A stretch of DNA of 64,000 nt, from the NCBI GenBank assembly GCA_009659925.1, contig PUXW01000016.1:1-64000 (forward strand). Reading direction: 5' to 3'. This stretch comes from Nitratiruptor sp. Its GTDB lineage: Bacteria; Campylobacterota; Campylobacteria; Campylobacterales; Nitratiruptoraceae. Of the stretch, positions 49,691 to 57,591 are shown piece after piece. Positions within the stretch are counted from its first letter, which is position 1. Each line of letters starts with the position of its first letter. The notes below the pieces were generated by a model that was not told the DNA's origin, did no database searches, and was given only the letters and a program-made list of their open reading frames with translations. The translations under genes and the position numbers were made by a program.

Positions 49691-52591
49691 TCAGTATGTG
49701 AACTTGGTCGACTTCTCGATATCGACGGCCCCGTCATAAGCGTACTGGTTTCCGTCCCACAGACCGCCGAACTTCAGATGGCCCCACCCATCGGCAAGCT
49801 CCAGGAGGTTGAGGGCCGTTGGGACACACTCGTTGTGCCCTTTGTTGAAGAGGTATTGGTAGGGCTCCCAACCGTGCTCCATGACCAGGGTATCAGGAGC
49901 TACCGAAGAGCTCACCTTGGCCATGGCGTAGAACTCTCCCAGATCGTTGAAGATTCGAACTGTATCGCCATCCTTGATCCCCTTCATCTGGGCGATTTTG
50001 CGGTTGATGGCTACATAGGGAACTCCCCGCTGGAGGCGCTGGAGGGTACGGGAGGTCTTCCAGTTGGAGTGGATCGACCAGCGGGCGTGGGGTGTCATAA
50101 GCATGAAGGGGTTCTTCTTGTTCTGAGGTGCGATGGGTTTGAGGGCGTAGTTGGTTCCATTGACCAGCTTGAGGTAGGTGGGATGGTCGACATAAAAAGT
50201 CTGGCGCCCCGTCAAGGTCTCGAAAGGCTCCAGTTTGAAGAGGACGAACTCCCCTGAGTTATAGGGCCGATCGGCATAGAGGGGACTCATCTTGGCAGCC
50301 TTTTCGTTGAGCTGGAGGAATCCCCCTGCCTTGTACATCTTCTCCATAGTCCAGGGCTGGTACTGATCCGTCTTCTCCAGGGCCGCTTGCACAGCAAGCT
50401 TATCGGTTCCCAAGTAGGGTTCCATCGCAGCTTCCGACTCTTCGTCGGTGTTGGTGTACTCTTTGTAGAAGTTCGCCAGGTCTCGGTACCCGGTGCGGGT
50501 GTACTTCTTGCTGTCTGGTACCTTGGCTTTGGCTTTATTTTCTGGTCGGTTGGCGATCTCTTCGAGCTTCTTGGCCAAGAAGGCAAAGAGGCTCCACTCG
50601 TCCTTAGCCTCTCCGACCGGTTTGAGGTTGGCCATCGGCTGAGCCAAGTTGGTGAAGCGGTGGTATCCGGGGCTGGTTCGAATGTCATAGACCTCGTAGT
50701 GGGACTTGGCCGGCAAGAGGACATCGGCGAACATCGCCGCCTCGCTCATCTTATAGTCGACATAGGCGAAGAACTTGGTCTTTTTCAAGAAGGCCTTGCG
50801 ATACTCGCTCCCCTTATTGCGGCGGAATTTGGAATCGGCGACAATAATGGCCACCTCGGGGGTCCACCAAGGCTTGTAGTAGAGGCTCTCTTCCTCTGGA
50901 TCCTTGCCATCTTCTCCACTCTTGAGGGCCTCTTCGACGATCTTGATGTACTCCTCTTTGGAAATCTTGCCCCCATGGGCCCGTTTCACATCCTCGTTGG
51001 AGAAATACTCCTTAAAGGTCTTGAGCCCGTCGCCAAAGACAAACTCCCCGACGAATCCCGAACCGAAGCGGGGTTTATACTTGCCACCAAAGCCGCTGAG
51101 AGCTCCCAACCCGCTCAGGTTGAACTCGTTCTCAGTGTTGAGACCACCATAGGGCCCAAGGCGTCCTGTCAAGCCACAAATGGAGGCGATGTTCCAGATA
51201 TTGAGGATTCCGTTGAAGTACTTGTTGAGGCTGAAGCCCGTCGTAATCTCTACCACTTTGGGAAGGGCGATCTCTCTAGCCAAAAGGCGAACCGTATCGG
51301 GATGGACCCCTGTGATCTCTTGGGTCTGCTCGGGAGCGAACTGGGCCACATTCTGCTTGAGCTTCTCGAAGACGGTTGTGACCTTGACCCGCTTGCCATC
51401 TTTGAGGGTCACCTCCCAACTGCCCTCGAGCTCGGGATCGATGCCAAACTCCTTGATGTTGAGGGTCTTGTGTTCACTGCCATGGCTTCCTGGCATGAGG
51501 GCGATCTTGCCGCTCTTCTTGTTCATCACATAGAATTGGGCTTCGTAGTGTTCTCGCTCCTCTTCTTTGTGGGGCTCTTCCAAGTCGATGCGGCGCAAGA
51601 GTTTGCCATTGTCCTCCCGGACCAGGAATGGCAAATCGGTGTAGATCTTCATAAAGCCCGGCTTGTACCATTTGTTCTTGATAATTTCGTGCATGACACT
51701 CATGGCCAAGAACTGATCGGTTCCGGGCTTGATCGGAATCCACAAGTCGGCAGATTTAGCAGAGGCATTGAATTCGGGAGTAATGACGATGATCTTGGCT
51801 CCGTTGTATTTTCCTTCCCAGACGAAGTGGGCATCTGGAATTCGGGAGACGCTGGGATTGGCTCCCCAGAAGACGGCAGTATCGACCTGGTACATGAAGT
51901 CGTAGGTACATCCGACGTTCCCCTCGCCATAGGCCACCGCTGCACCGCTGAACATATCCCCGAGGTAGGAGGCGGGGTAGATGCGATAGGCTCCAAGCTG
52001 GGTGGAAAAGCGCAGCGGTGCCCCTCGGCGCCCTTCGGTCAAGAGTCCCGTTCCAGCATGGACCATGAGCCGACTTGGCCCCTTCTTGGGATCGGTCATC
52101 ACCTCCCAGATCTTCTGGGCTACAATCTCGGCAGCCTCATCCCAGCTAATCCGTTTCCACTTTCCTTCGCCCCGTTTGCCAACCCGCTTCATCGGATAGA
52201 GGATCCGATCCTTCTCGTACATGACTTGGGAGTGCTGGATCCCCTTGTTACATCCCCGGGGGTTGAAGTCGGGAATCTTCGGGTTGATTCGAGGATATCT
52301 GGCCGATTGGTTCTCCCGGGTTACAACCCCATTGTTCCCCCAAATCTCCCAGGCACAGTTCCCCTGGCAGTTGACACAGTGATAGGCGTAGCCGTGCTCC
52401 TCCTTCTTCCCGTAGGTGAAACCAAACTCGTTGCGGTACATCTGTTCGGTGTAGGTGGTGTTGGGATAGTTCTCCTTCCCATTCTCCACCTTCACAACCT
52501 CGGTTTTGGCAAAGAGAGATCCTTGGCTCGCCACGAGGGCCGCCGTGGCTCCTGAAATTTTGAGAAAGTCTCGGCGCTTCATGGTGCTCAT
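49691..52591 (-). CDS. Tat-exported type II DMSO-reductase-family catalytic subunit, substrate unknown
   Basis: 966 residues from an ATG after AAGGAGCGAAG. Twin-arginine signal KRRDFLKIS. The FS0 cluster motif is H71-x3-C75-x3-C79-x34-C114, the His-type pattern of type II enzymes (nitrate, selenate, perchlorate, DMS, ethylbenzene). The expected molybdenum-ligand Asp is in YLGDMFSG (D212). Gene order alpha-beta-gamma-(Cys protein)-TorD is like selenate or chlorate reductases, but the rhodanese and ferredoxin neighbours are not. The substrate cannot be named from sequence. Confidence 0.88.
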   Translation of the reverse strand: MSTMKRRDFLKISGATAALVASQGSLFAKTEVVKVENGKENYPNTTYTEQMYRNEFGFTYGKKEEHGYAYHCVNCQGNCAWEIWGNNGVVTRENQSARYPRINPKIPDFNPRGCNKGIQHSQVMYEKDRILYPMKRVGKRGEGKWKRISWDEAAEIVAQKIWEVMTDPKKGPSRLMVHAGTGLLTEGRRGAPLRFSTQLGAYRIYPASYLGDMFSGAAVAYGEGNVGCTYDFMYQVDTAVFWGANPSVSRIPDAHFVWEGKYNGAKIIVITPEFNASAKSADLWIPIKPGTDQFLAMSVMHEIIKNKWYKPGFMKIYTDLPFLVREDNGKLLRRIDLEEPHKEEEREHYEAQFYVMNKKSGKIALMPGSHGSEHKTLNIKEFGIDPELEGSWEVTLKDGKRVKVTTVFEKLKQNVAQFAPEQTQEITGVHPDTVRLLAREIALPKVVEITTGFSLNKYFNGILNIWNIASICGLTGRLGPYGGLNTENEFNLSGLGALSGFGGKYKPRFGSGFVGEFVFGDGLKTFKEYFSNEDVKRAHGGKISKEEYIKIVEEALKSGEDGKDPEEESLYYKPWWTPEVAIIVADSKFRRNKGSEYRKAFLKKTKFFAYVDYKMSEAAMFADVLLPAKSHYEVYDIRTSPGYHRFTNLAQPMANLKPVGEAKDEWSLFAFLAKKLEEIANRPENKAKAKVPDSKKYTRTGYRDLANFYKEYTNTDEESEAAMEPYLGTDKLAVQAALEKTDQYQPWTMEKMYKAGGFLQLNEKAAKMSPLYADRPYNSGEFVLFKLEPFETLTGRQTFYVDHPTYLKLVNGTNYALKPIAPQNKKNPFMLMTPHARWSIHSNWKTSRTLQRLQRGVPYVAINRKIAQMKGIKDGDTVRIFNDLGEFYAMAKVSSSVAPDTLVMEHGWEPYQYLFNKGHNECVPTALNLLELADGWGHLKFGGLWDGNQYAYDGAVDIEKSTKFTY

Positions 52592-52600
52592 CTTCGCTCC

Positions 52601-53725
52601 TTATCGTCGGATAGGTAGATTCATATCGTTGCCCCACTCGTCCCAACTACCGCTGTAGACCTTGGCGTTGGGATAGCCCAGCAACTTCAAAGCGGTGACG
52701 ATATCCGAACCCCGTCCGGTCCCGACCTGGCAGTAGGCGTAGATGGTCTTGTCCTTGGTCACTCCATGGCGTTCGAAGAGCTGTTTGAGCTCTTTGAGGT
52801 CGCGGAAGCTCTTTTTGTTCTCAAAGTCGGTGATATGTTTCCACTCGATGAACTTGGAAGTTGGAATATGGCCACCCCGGGCAACATTGTCCATCTTGCG
52901 CTCGCCGATGATCTCGATCATACTGCGGGTGTCGATGATGACATATTTGGACTTATCCCCATTCTTAAGGCGGTCTTGAACCGCGGCGTAGACCTCATCC
53001 TTGCCGGCGATCCAGCTATAGTCGATATGCTTGGGATCGATATGGTAGTGTTTGGGTTCAATCTTGCGCTCGCTCTCGGGACACAAGTAGGCGTAATGGC
53101 CATTACCCAGATCGACTTTGCGAATGCCCTTCTGGATGATGAGCTTGGGTTCCAGCTCCTTCATAGCGGCTTTGATCTTCTTGTACTCCGCCTTGAGCCG
53201 CTTGTACTCTTCTAAATTGCCCTCCTTCTTCGCCTTTTTGTAGGCCTTCTTCAACTGGCGAGCCTTGGCTTTGAGCTCGTCGTACTTGCGCTGGTTGGGA
53301 TCGAGCCGTTTGATCTGCTCCACCCCTCCATCCAGGACATAGACCTTTTTGTGGCCGTAGCTTTTAAAATAGGCCAACACCCCTGTGGCGTTGGGCCCCC
53401 GGAAGTTGTCGTAGGCGATCACCATGGTCTCGTTATCGATTCCATGGGCTCCAATGTAGTGTTCCGCCTCTTTGGGACACATGAAGAGGGGGGCACACTC
53501 CATCCGTCCCATGATATCGGAGCGATGAAGGTGGTGGGCGTACATATTGACGGAGCCTCGAATGTGACCATTTTCAAAGGCCGTCTCGCTATCGCCGCTG
53601 ACGAACATGACTCCTGGCTTGCCAATGAGTTTGTAGGCTTCCTGAGCGGTGATGAGGAGTTGCTCGGCATAGGCGCCACCAGCCATGAGAGCCAAGACCA
53701 AGGCGGCCTGTAACAACCTCTTCAT
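52601..53725 (-). CDS. Periplasmic tandem rhodanese heading the molybdoenzyme operon
   Basis: 374 residues, signal peptide cleaved after AYA (~20). First rhodanese domain (~22-140) has DNFRGP where the catalytic Cys loop should be, so it is likely inactive. A Lys/Glu-rich coiled-coil-like insertion spans ~143-195. The second domain (~215-370) has the active loop CQVGTGRGSD with Cys332. It would move sulfane sulfur in the periplasm. It lies 9 bases upstream of the alpha gene, so the enzyme may act on a sulfur compound; that is inference. Confidence 0.88.
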   Translation of the reverse strand: MKRLLQAALVLALMAGGAYAEQLLITAQEAYKLIGKPGVMFVSGDSETAFENGHIRGSVNMYAHHLHRSDIMGRMECAPLFMCPKEAEHYIGAHGIDNETMVIAYDNFRGPNATGVLAYFKSYGHKKVYVLDGGVEQIKRLDPNQRKYDELKAKARQLKKAYKKAKKEGNLEEYKRLKAEYKKIKAAMKELEPKLIIQKGIRKVDLGNGHYAYLCPESERKIEPKHYHIDPKHIDYSWIAGKDEVYAAVQDRLKNGDKSKYVIIDTRSMIEIIGERKMDNVARGGHIPTSKFIEWKHITDFENKKSFRDLKELKQLFERHGVTKDKTIYAYCQVGTGRGSDIVTALKLLGYPNAKVYSGSWDEWGNDMNLPIRR

Positions 53726-53794
53726 TACGACTCCTTATAGTTTAGTTCATAGGCTCTTATGCCCGAAATATCGGACTTTGCGCTATCGTGCTCC

Positions 53795-53800
53795 ATTATA
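53795..53800 (-). promoter_or_regulatory. -10-like hexamer for the rhodanese-molybdoenzyme operon
   Basis: TATAAT on the minus strand, about 70 bases before the rhodanese ATG. No FNR-type palindrome is at the 34.5-bp distance; only a half-site CTTAA (53823-53827) is there. Regulation therefore appears different from that of the denitrification genes. Confidence 0.4.
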
Positions 53801-53852
53801 AATGCTACTCCTTGAAACGAAACTTAATGGTCCATGATTTGCCAAAGCTCAG

Positions 53853-53874
53853 TCTCTTTTAAGCTAAAAAGAGA
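53853..53874. other. Hairpin in the divergent spacer upstream of the rhodanese gene
   Basis: TCTCTTTT-N6-AAAAGAGA is an 8-bp inverted repeat within the 242-base divergent spacer (53726-53967). It could be an operator for either side. Confidence 0.4.
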
Positions 53875-53967
53875 GACAATGGCCTCTATTCATCAGGATA
53901 ATTTATTTTCGAGAGCAGGAAAATTGATGGCGATTTTTTGCTACCATTTAAGGAAAAAAGGAGCCCC

Positions 53968-54540
53968 ATGACCCGCGAAGAAGCTCTCAAACGCCTGGAG
54001 GATCGCAATCTCCCCCTTCAAGAGGTAAAGGCGATCTTCGAGGCTTTCCGAAACGATCGCCAGGTGGTCGGGATGGTGGCGATGAACTTGAGTTTACGCA
54101 CCAGTGTCTACGATCGGAGCAAAGGGGCCCATCCCATCATGGAAGAGCTCCTCATCGCCTTGAGTGAGGTCGACGATATGGGAAGTCGCTGGGCGGTGGC
54201 CAAGAATCCCCACACTCCGGTAGCCATTCTCGAAAAATTGGCCAAGGACCAGGTTAACCTGGTGCGGGCCCTCGTAGCCACCAACCCCAACACTCCAGTC
54301 CATCTCATCGAAAAGCTCTTCGAGGATGAGAAGATCGTTCGAGACGGCACCAGCGGTAACCCCAACACCCCACCCCATATCCTCGCCCAACTGGCCAAGG
54401 ATCCAGACAAGCTGGTGCGGCTTCGAGTAGCCGAAAACCCCTCTACCCCGACGACAACCCTCCAAGAGCTTCTCAAAGACCACGATCCCGATGTGGCCAA
54501 GGCGGCCCAAATCAAACTCCAAGAGCGTCGCCATGGCTAG
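53968..54540 (+). CDS. LRV/HEAT-like repeat protein
   Basis: 190 residues after AAAAAAGGAGCCCC. From ~residue 80 there are four repeats of about 24 residues with the pattern xNPxTPxxxLxxLxxD (for example ATNPNTPVHLIEKL and AENPSTPTTTLQEL), as in leucine-rich-variant proteins. The Cys cluster found in some LRV proteins is absent. It is cytoplasmic, probably protein-binding. It overlaps the next gene by 8 bases and forms an operon with Mrp. Confidence 0.82.
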   Translation: MTREEALKRLEDRNLPLQEVKAIFEAFRNDRQVVGMVAMNLSLRTSVYDRSKGAHPIMEELLIALSEVDDMGSRWAVAKNPHTPVAILEKLAKDQVNLVRALVATNPNTPVHLIEKLFEDEKIVRDGTSGNPNTPPHILAQLAKDPDKLVRLRVAENPSTPTTTLQELLKDHDPDVAKAAQIKLQERRHG

Positions 54541-54883
54541 CCACTTCTCCCTCCTGGAAAAGCAGATCCTCGCCCTCCACTTTAGCGGGAGCTATATCAG
54601 CAACTTCGAATTCAAGCAGATTGGCCACTCCATCGGGATCGAGATCGACCTGGCCGATCGGGAACAGATGCTCAAGAACCTCATCACCAAGGCCAAGGAA
54701 CTCCACAAAGAGGCCCAACTCTTCCAGGCCATCGCCACGCTTATCCAAGAGCGCATCGACCATTACGAAAAGTGGCGCCAAACCTACCCCCAGGGGCGCC
54801 CCATCATCGACGAATATATCAAGAAGGGGCGCAATACCATCGCCCTTCTCGAACAAAAGGCAAGGATGGCGACCTATGAGTGA
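54533..54883 (+). CDS. Hypothetical helical protein between the LRV and Mrp genes
   Basis: 116 residues, ATG inside the LRV gene end and stop inside the Mrp start (ATGAGTGA), so it is coupled on both sides. Mostly helical with an amphipathic middle (LITKAKELHKEAQLFQAIA). No Cys, signal or membrane segment. Not recognised. Confidence 0.7.
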   Translation: MASHFSLLEKQILALHFSGSYISNFEFKQIGHSIGIEIDLADREQMLKNLITKAKELHKEAQLFQAIATLIQERIDHYEKWRQTYPQGRPIIDEYIKKGRNTIALLEQKARMATYE

Positions 54884-55910
54884 GGCTATCCGCAAACGGC
54901 TTCGGGCCGTCGGCTATCCAGGACTTGAACGCAATATCGTCGACCTTGGCCTTGTGGAGGCAGTCGAAGTCGACGGCAAGCAGGTACGGATCACCTTGGA
55001 CATGGCCAACGAAGCAGCCTTCGAGGCTATCGAGGGGGCCATCCGGGACCTTTTGAAGGAGTACTCCGTCGAGGTACGCCTCAAGGCCAAGCCCAAGCGC
55101 TCCATCCACTACGGCTCCACCGCCCGCCCCAACAACCGGGCTCCCTACGCCAAACGGACCATCGCCATCACCAGCGGGAAAGGGGGGGTCGGCAAGAGCA
55201 CGGTCAGCACCAACCTGGCCATCGCCCTCGCCCAACAGGGCTACCGGGTGGGCCTCCTCGACGCCGATGTCTATGGCCCCGACATCCCCCGCATGGTGGG
55301 ACTTCAAGAGGAGCGGTTGCGCTGGGGAGCCAACGACAAGATTATCCCCGCCGAGAATTTCGGGATCAAAGTAATGAGTGTCGGTTTGACCACCCCAGCC
55401 CCAGATACCCCCCTGGTATGGCGTAGTAGTGTCGCAGTCAGCGCCCTGGTCCAGTTTCTGGAAGATGTGGAGTGGGGGGAGCTCGATTTTCTCCTCATCG
55501 ACATGCCTCCAGGAACGGGAGACATCCAGCTCACCATGGCCCAGGAGCTCCCCTTGAGCTGCGGTATCCTCGTTACCACCCCGCAGATGGTGGCCGCCGA
55601 CGATGTTAGCCGAGCCATCGTTATGTTCCAAGAGATCGGAGTTCCAATTGGAGGGTTGATCGAGAATATGAGCTACTTCCTTGCCCCAGATACCAAGAAG
55701 CGCTACTACATCTTCGGTCGAGATGGTGGGAAGGGATTAGCGGCCCGCTACGCCATCCCCTTCCTCGGAGAGATCCCCTTGGAGATGGAGATCCGCTCCC
55801 TCAGCGACGAAGGGCGGCCCCCCGTGGCCATGGGCCAGGAGCGCCACAAGGCCTACTACCACCAGATCGTTGAGCGCCTCTTTGCCGCTTTGCCCCAACT
55901 CAAGGTATAG
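54876..55910 (+). CDS. mrp: Mrp/ApbC Fe-S cluster carrier ATPase
   Basis: 344 residues. N-terminal MIP18-like domain (~1-75), deviant Walker A SGKGGVGKST (~100-109), and ADVYGPDIPRM, LIDMPPGTGD and IGGLIENMSYF, all diagnostic for Mrp. It carries Fe-S clusters to apo-proteins. The CxxC seen in many members is not found after ENMSYF (replaced by FLAPDTKK), as in some ApbC relatives. Convergent overlap of 11 bases with the DUF302 gene. Confidence 0.93.
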   Translation: MSEAIRKRLRAVGYPGLERNIVDLGLVEAVEVDGKQVRITLDMANEAAFEAIEGAIRDLLKEYSVEVRLKAKPKRSIHYGSTARPNNRAPYAKRTIAITSGKGGVGKSTVSTNLAIALAQQGYRVGLLDADVYGPDIPRMVGLQEERLRWGANDKIIPAENFGIKVMSVGLTTPAPDTPLVWRSSVAVSALVQFLEDVEWGELDFLLIDMPPGTGDIQLTMAQELPLSCGILVTTPQMVAADDVSRAIVMFQEIGVPIGGLIENMSYFLAPDTKKRYYIFGRDGGKGLAARYAIPFLGEIPLEMEIRSLSDEGRPPVAMGQERHKAYYHQIVERLFAALPQLKV

Positions 55911-56793
55911 CGTTACGCAAGACCTCCTCCATGTCCCGTTGGGCCTTGCGCAAGGTGGCAATGGCCTCGGGATCTTCCAGGGCAAGGGTCGAGATCCAGT
56001 TCTCCACATTGGGAAAGAGGATCTCCATCTCTCCTTTGCCCTTTTGCTGGTAGATGGCCAAGGTACACGGAGCAAAGACCCCAGCCTCGGGACGGATCTT
56101 GGAGAGGGTGTAGATCACCTTGAGCTTACACAAGGAGTAGGTGTCGTAGAAGAGGAAGCTATCGATCCCAGCCTCCTTGAGGTCGTAGTTGAAATCGTTG
56201 AAGTTCGCCATGACAAAACCAATGGGCCCAAGCCCATCCTCGATCACCATCTCGACCTCTTCCTTGATGTCGAGGGCCTCCTTGGGATCGACCGGGAAGC
56301 GGTAGGAGGTCAGGAGGGGTTTCGTAGTTGGTTTGGGTTTGTAGCTCAAAGGCACCAGCTGGCCTCCAAGGCCCTGGAGGATGGAGCGGTTGGACTGCTC
56401 CAACCGATCCAAGAGGGGGCTCTCCATGCCGAGGATCTTCTCCATTCCCCGGGCACTCAAAACCCCGGCAAAGAGATGCCCATCCCCCTTCTTGCGGTAG
56501 ATGACCACGGAGAAGGGGGCGAAAATCCCACTTCGCGGCTCTTCGAGAACCAGCTCCATCGCGATCTTGGGATGGTAGAGGGTCAAGAGGTTGTAGATGG
56601 CAAAATCGCTCTGTCCAAACTGCTTCAAATAGGGACCGTTCATATCCCGATTCTGCTGGATCGAATAGCCCCCTTTTTCGAAAGCCTCTTCGATCTGCTG
56701 AGGAGTCACAAAGGAGGGATAGCGAAAGAGGAGGATCTCCTCATTTCCCCAAAGGATCCCAATCACTAGGGCGAAAAGGGCAAGATAGCGCAC
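55900..56793 (-). CDS. Secreted tandem DUF302 protein, last gene of the sox operon
   Basis: 297 residues with a signal peptide (~1-16). Two DUF302-like halves (~20-130 and ~160-280), each with a similar core (FAPFSVVIYRKKG and FAPCTLAIYQQKG). The function of DUF302 is unknown; it is often found with sulfur and metal genes. It follows the DsrE gene by 12 bases. Confidence 0.85.
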   Translation of the reverse strand: MRYLALFALVIGILWGNEEILLFRYPSFVTPQQIEEAFEKGGYSIQQNRDMNGPYLKQFGQSDFAIYNLLTLYHPKIAMELVLEEPRSGIFAPFSVVIYRKKGDGHLFAGVLSARGMEKILGMESPLLDRLEQSNRSILQGLGGQLVPLSYKPKPTTKPLLTSYRFPVDPKEALDIKEEVEMVIEDGLGPIGFVMANFNDFNYDLKEAGIDSFLFYDTYSLCKLKVIYTLSKIRPEAGVFAPCTLAIYQQKGKGEMEILFPNVENWISTLALEDPEAIATLRKAQRDMEEVLRNAIP

Positions 56794-56805
56794 GATCGTC
56801 TCCTT

Positions 56806-57237
56806 CTATGGTCGAATGTAGACCCATCCCCGCAAGGTCCGCTCCACCAATTCCACGATTCCAGCCGTGACCACTTCAACCCCATCGATGAGCTCTTCTT
56901 TTCCAATCCCCTTGGTGCGCATCGTGTTGCCACAAGCGATGAACTCCACATCATAAGCCATGAGGCTGCGAACCCGCATGGCGATGGCCTTCTCCCGCTT
57001 CAGGAGGGCCCGAATCCCTTTGGAGTAGCATACGATGGCGATCAAAACCCGATCGGGGCCATAGAATTTCAAGACATTGTTGGCCGAACTGAGAACATGG
57101 TGGATCGATTCATCGTCCCCCTGGCTTAAGGGGAAAACCAGCCGACGGGGGTTGTCGATGGACGGCGGCGGATGGGCAAACTGGGTCTCGGCCCAAAGAC
57201 TCCACACAAGCCAGCAGAGCAAAAGGAGCCTACTCAT
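56806..57237 (-). CDS. Periplasmic DsrE-family protein
   Basis: 143 residues: signal peptide (~1-16) and a DsrE/DsrF fold with FIACGNTM, where the Cys is at the position of the sulfur-binding Cys of the family. The start overlaps the thioredoxin stop by 8 bases. It probably relays sulfur in the periplasm in Sox metabolism. Confidence 0.85.
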   Translation of the reverse strand: MSRLLLLCWLVWSLWAETQFAHPPPSIDNPRRLVFPLSQGDDESIHHVLSSANNVLKFYGPDRVLIAIVCYSKGIRALLKREKAIAMRVRSLMAYDVEFIACGNTMRTKGIGKEELIDGVEVVTAGIVELVERTLRGWVYIRP

Positions 57238-57583
57238 GGACTACCCCTTGCAAAATGGTCCAAAAATCCTCTCGGCTCCAGGCACCTGGAATCCGTTTGA
57301 GGAGGGTTCCATTCCCATCGAAGAAGAGGAAGGTAGGGACCATCTTCCACTGGAAGGGAGGGTTGGCGGCTACATCGAGGGGGAGGAGGAGGAAGTGGCG
57401 CTCCAACATCTCCTCGATCTTGGGATCGGCGAGGACCTCCTCCATCATCTGGCAGTAGTGGCACCCCTTGGAGGTGAGTTGAACCAAGAGGATCTTCCCC
57501 TCCTTCCTCGCCTTGTGGAGGGCCTGTTCAAAGGAGTCCCCACCCCAGATCAGGGCTGGAACCAGCAACCACCACCAACGCAT
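57230..57583 (-). CDS. Periplasmic thioredoxin-like protein (SoxW-like role)
   Basis: 117 residues: signal peptide (~1-15), thioredoxin fold with active site CHYC in LTSKGCHYCQMMEEVL and cis-Pro in KMVPTFLFF. It could keep SoxY or SoxA cysteines reduced. It belongs to the thioredoxin_7/SoxW-type group by length and motif. It starts 8 bases after the barrel gene. Confidence 0.85.
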   Translation of the reverse strand: MRWWWLLVPALIWGGDSFEQALHKARKEGKILLVQLTSKGCHYCQMMEEVLADPKIEEMLERHFLLLPLDVAANPPFQWKMVPTFLFFDGNGTLLKRIPGAWSREDFWTILQGVVHE

Positions 57584-57591
57584 CCCAACTC

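Noticed and set aside
50387-52555. 722-codon open frame opposite the molybdoenzyme alpha gene
   Set aside because: Antisense shadow of a gene with clear cluster and cofactor motifs.
53823-53836. CTTAA half-site at the regulon distance from the rhodanese -10
   Set aside because: Only one arm of the nosZ-type palindrome is present; the other arm (CCATG) does not match, so chance is likely.
53924-53937. TTGAT-GGCG-ATTTT upstream of the LRV gene
   Set aside because: Only one half-site and no -10 at the 34.5-bp distance.
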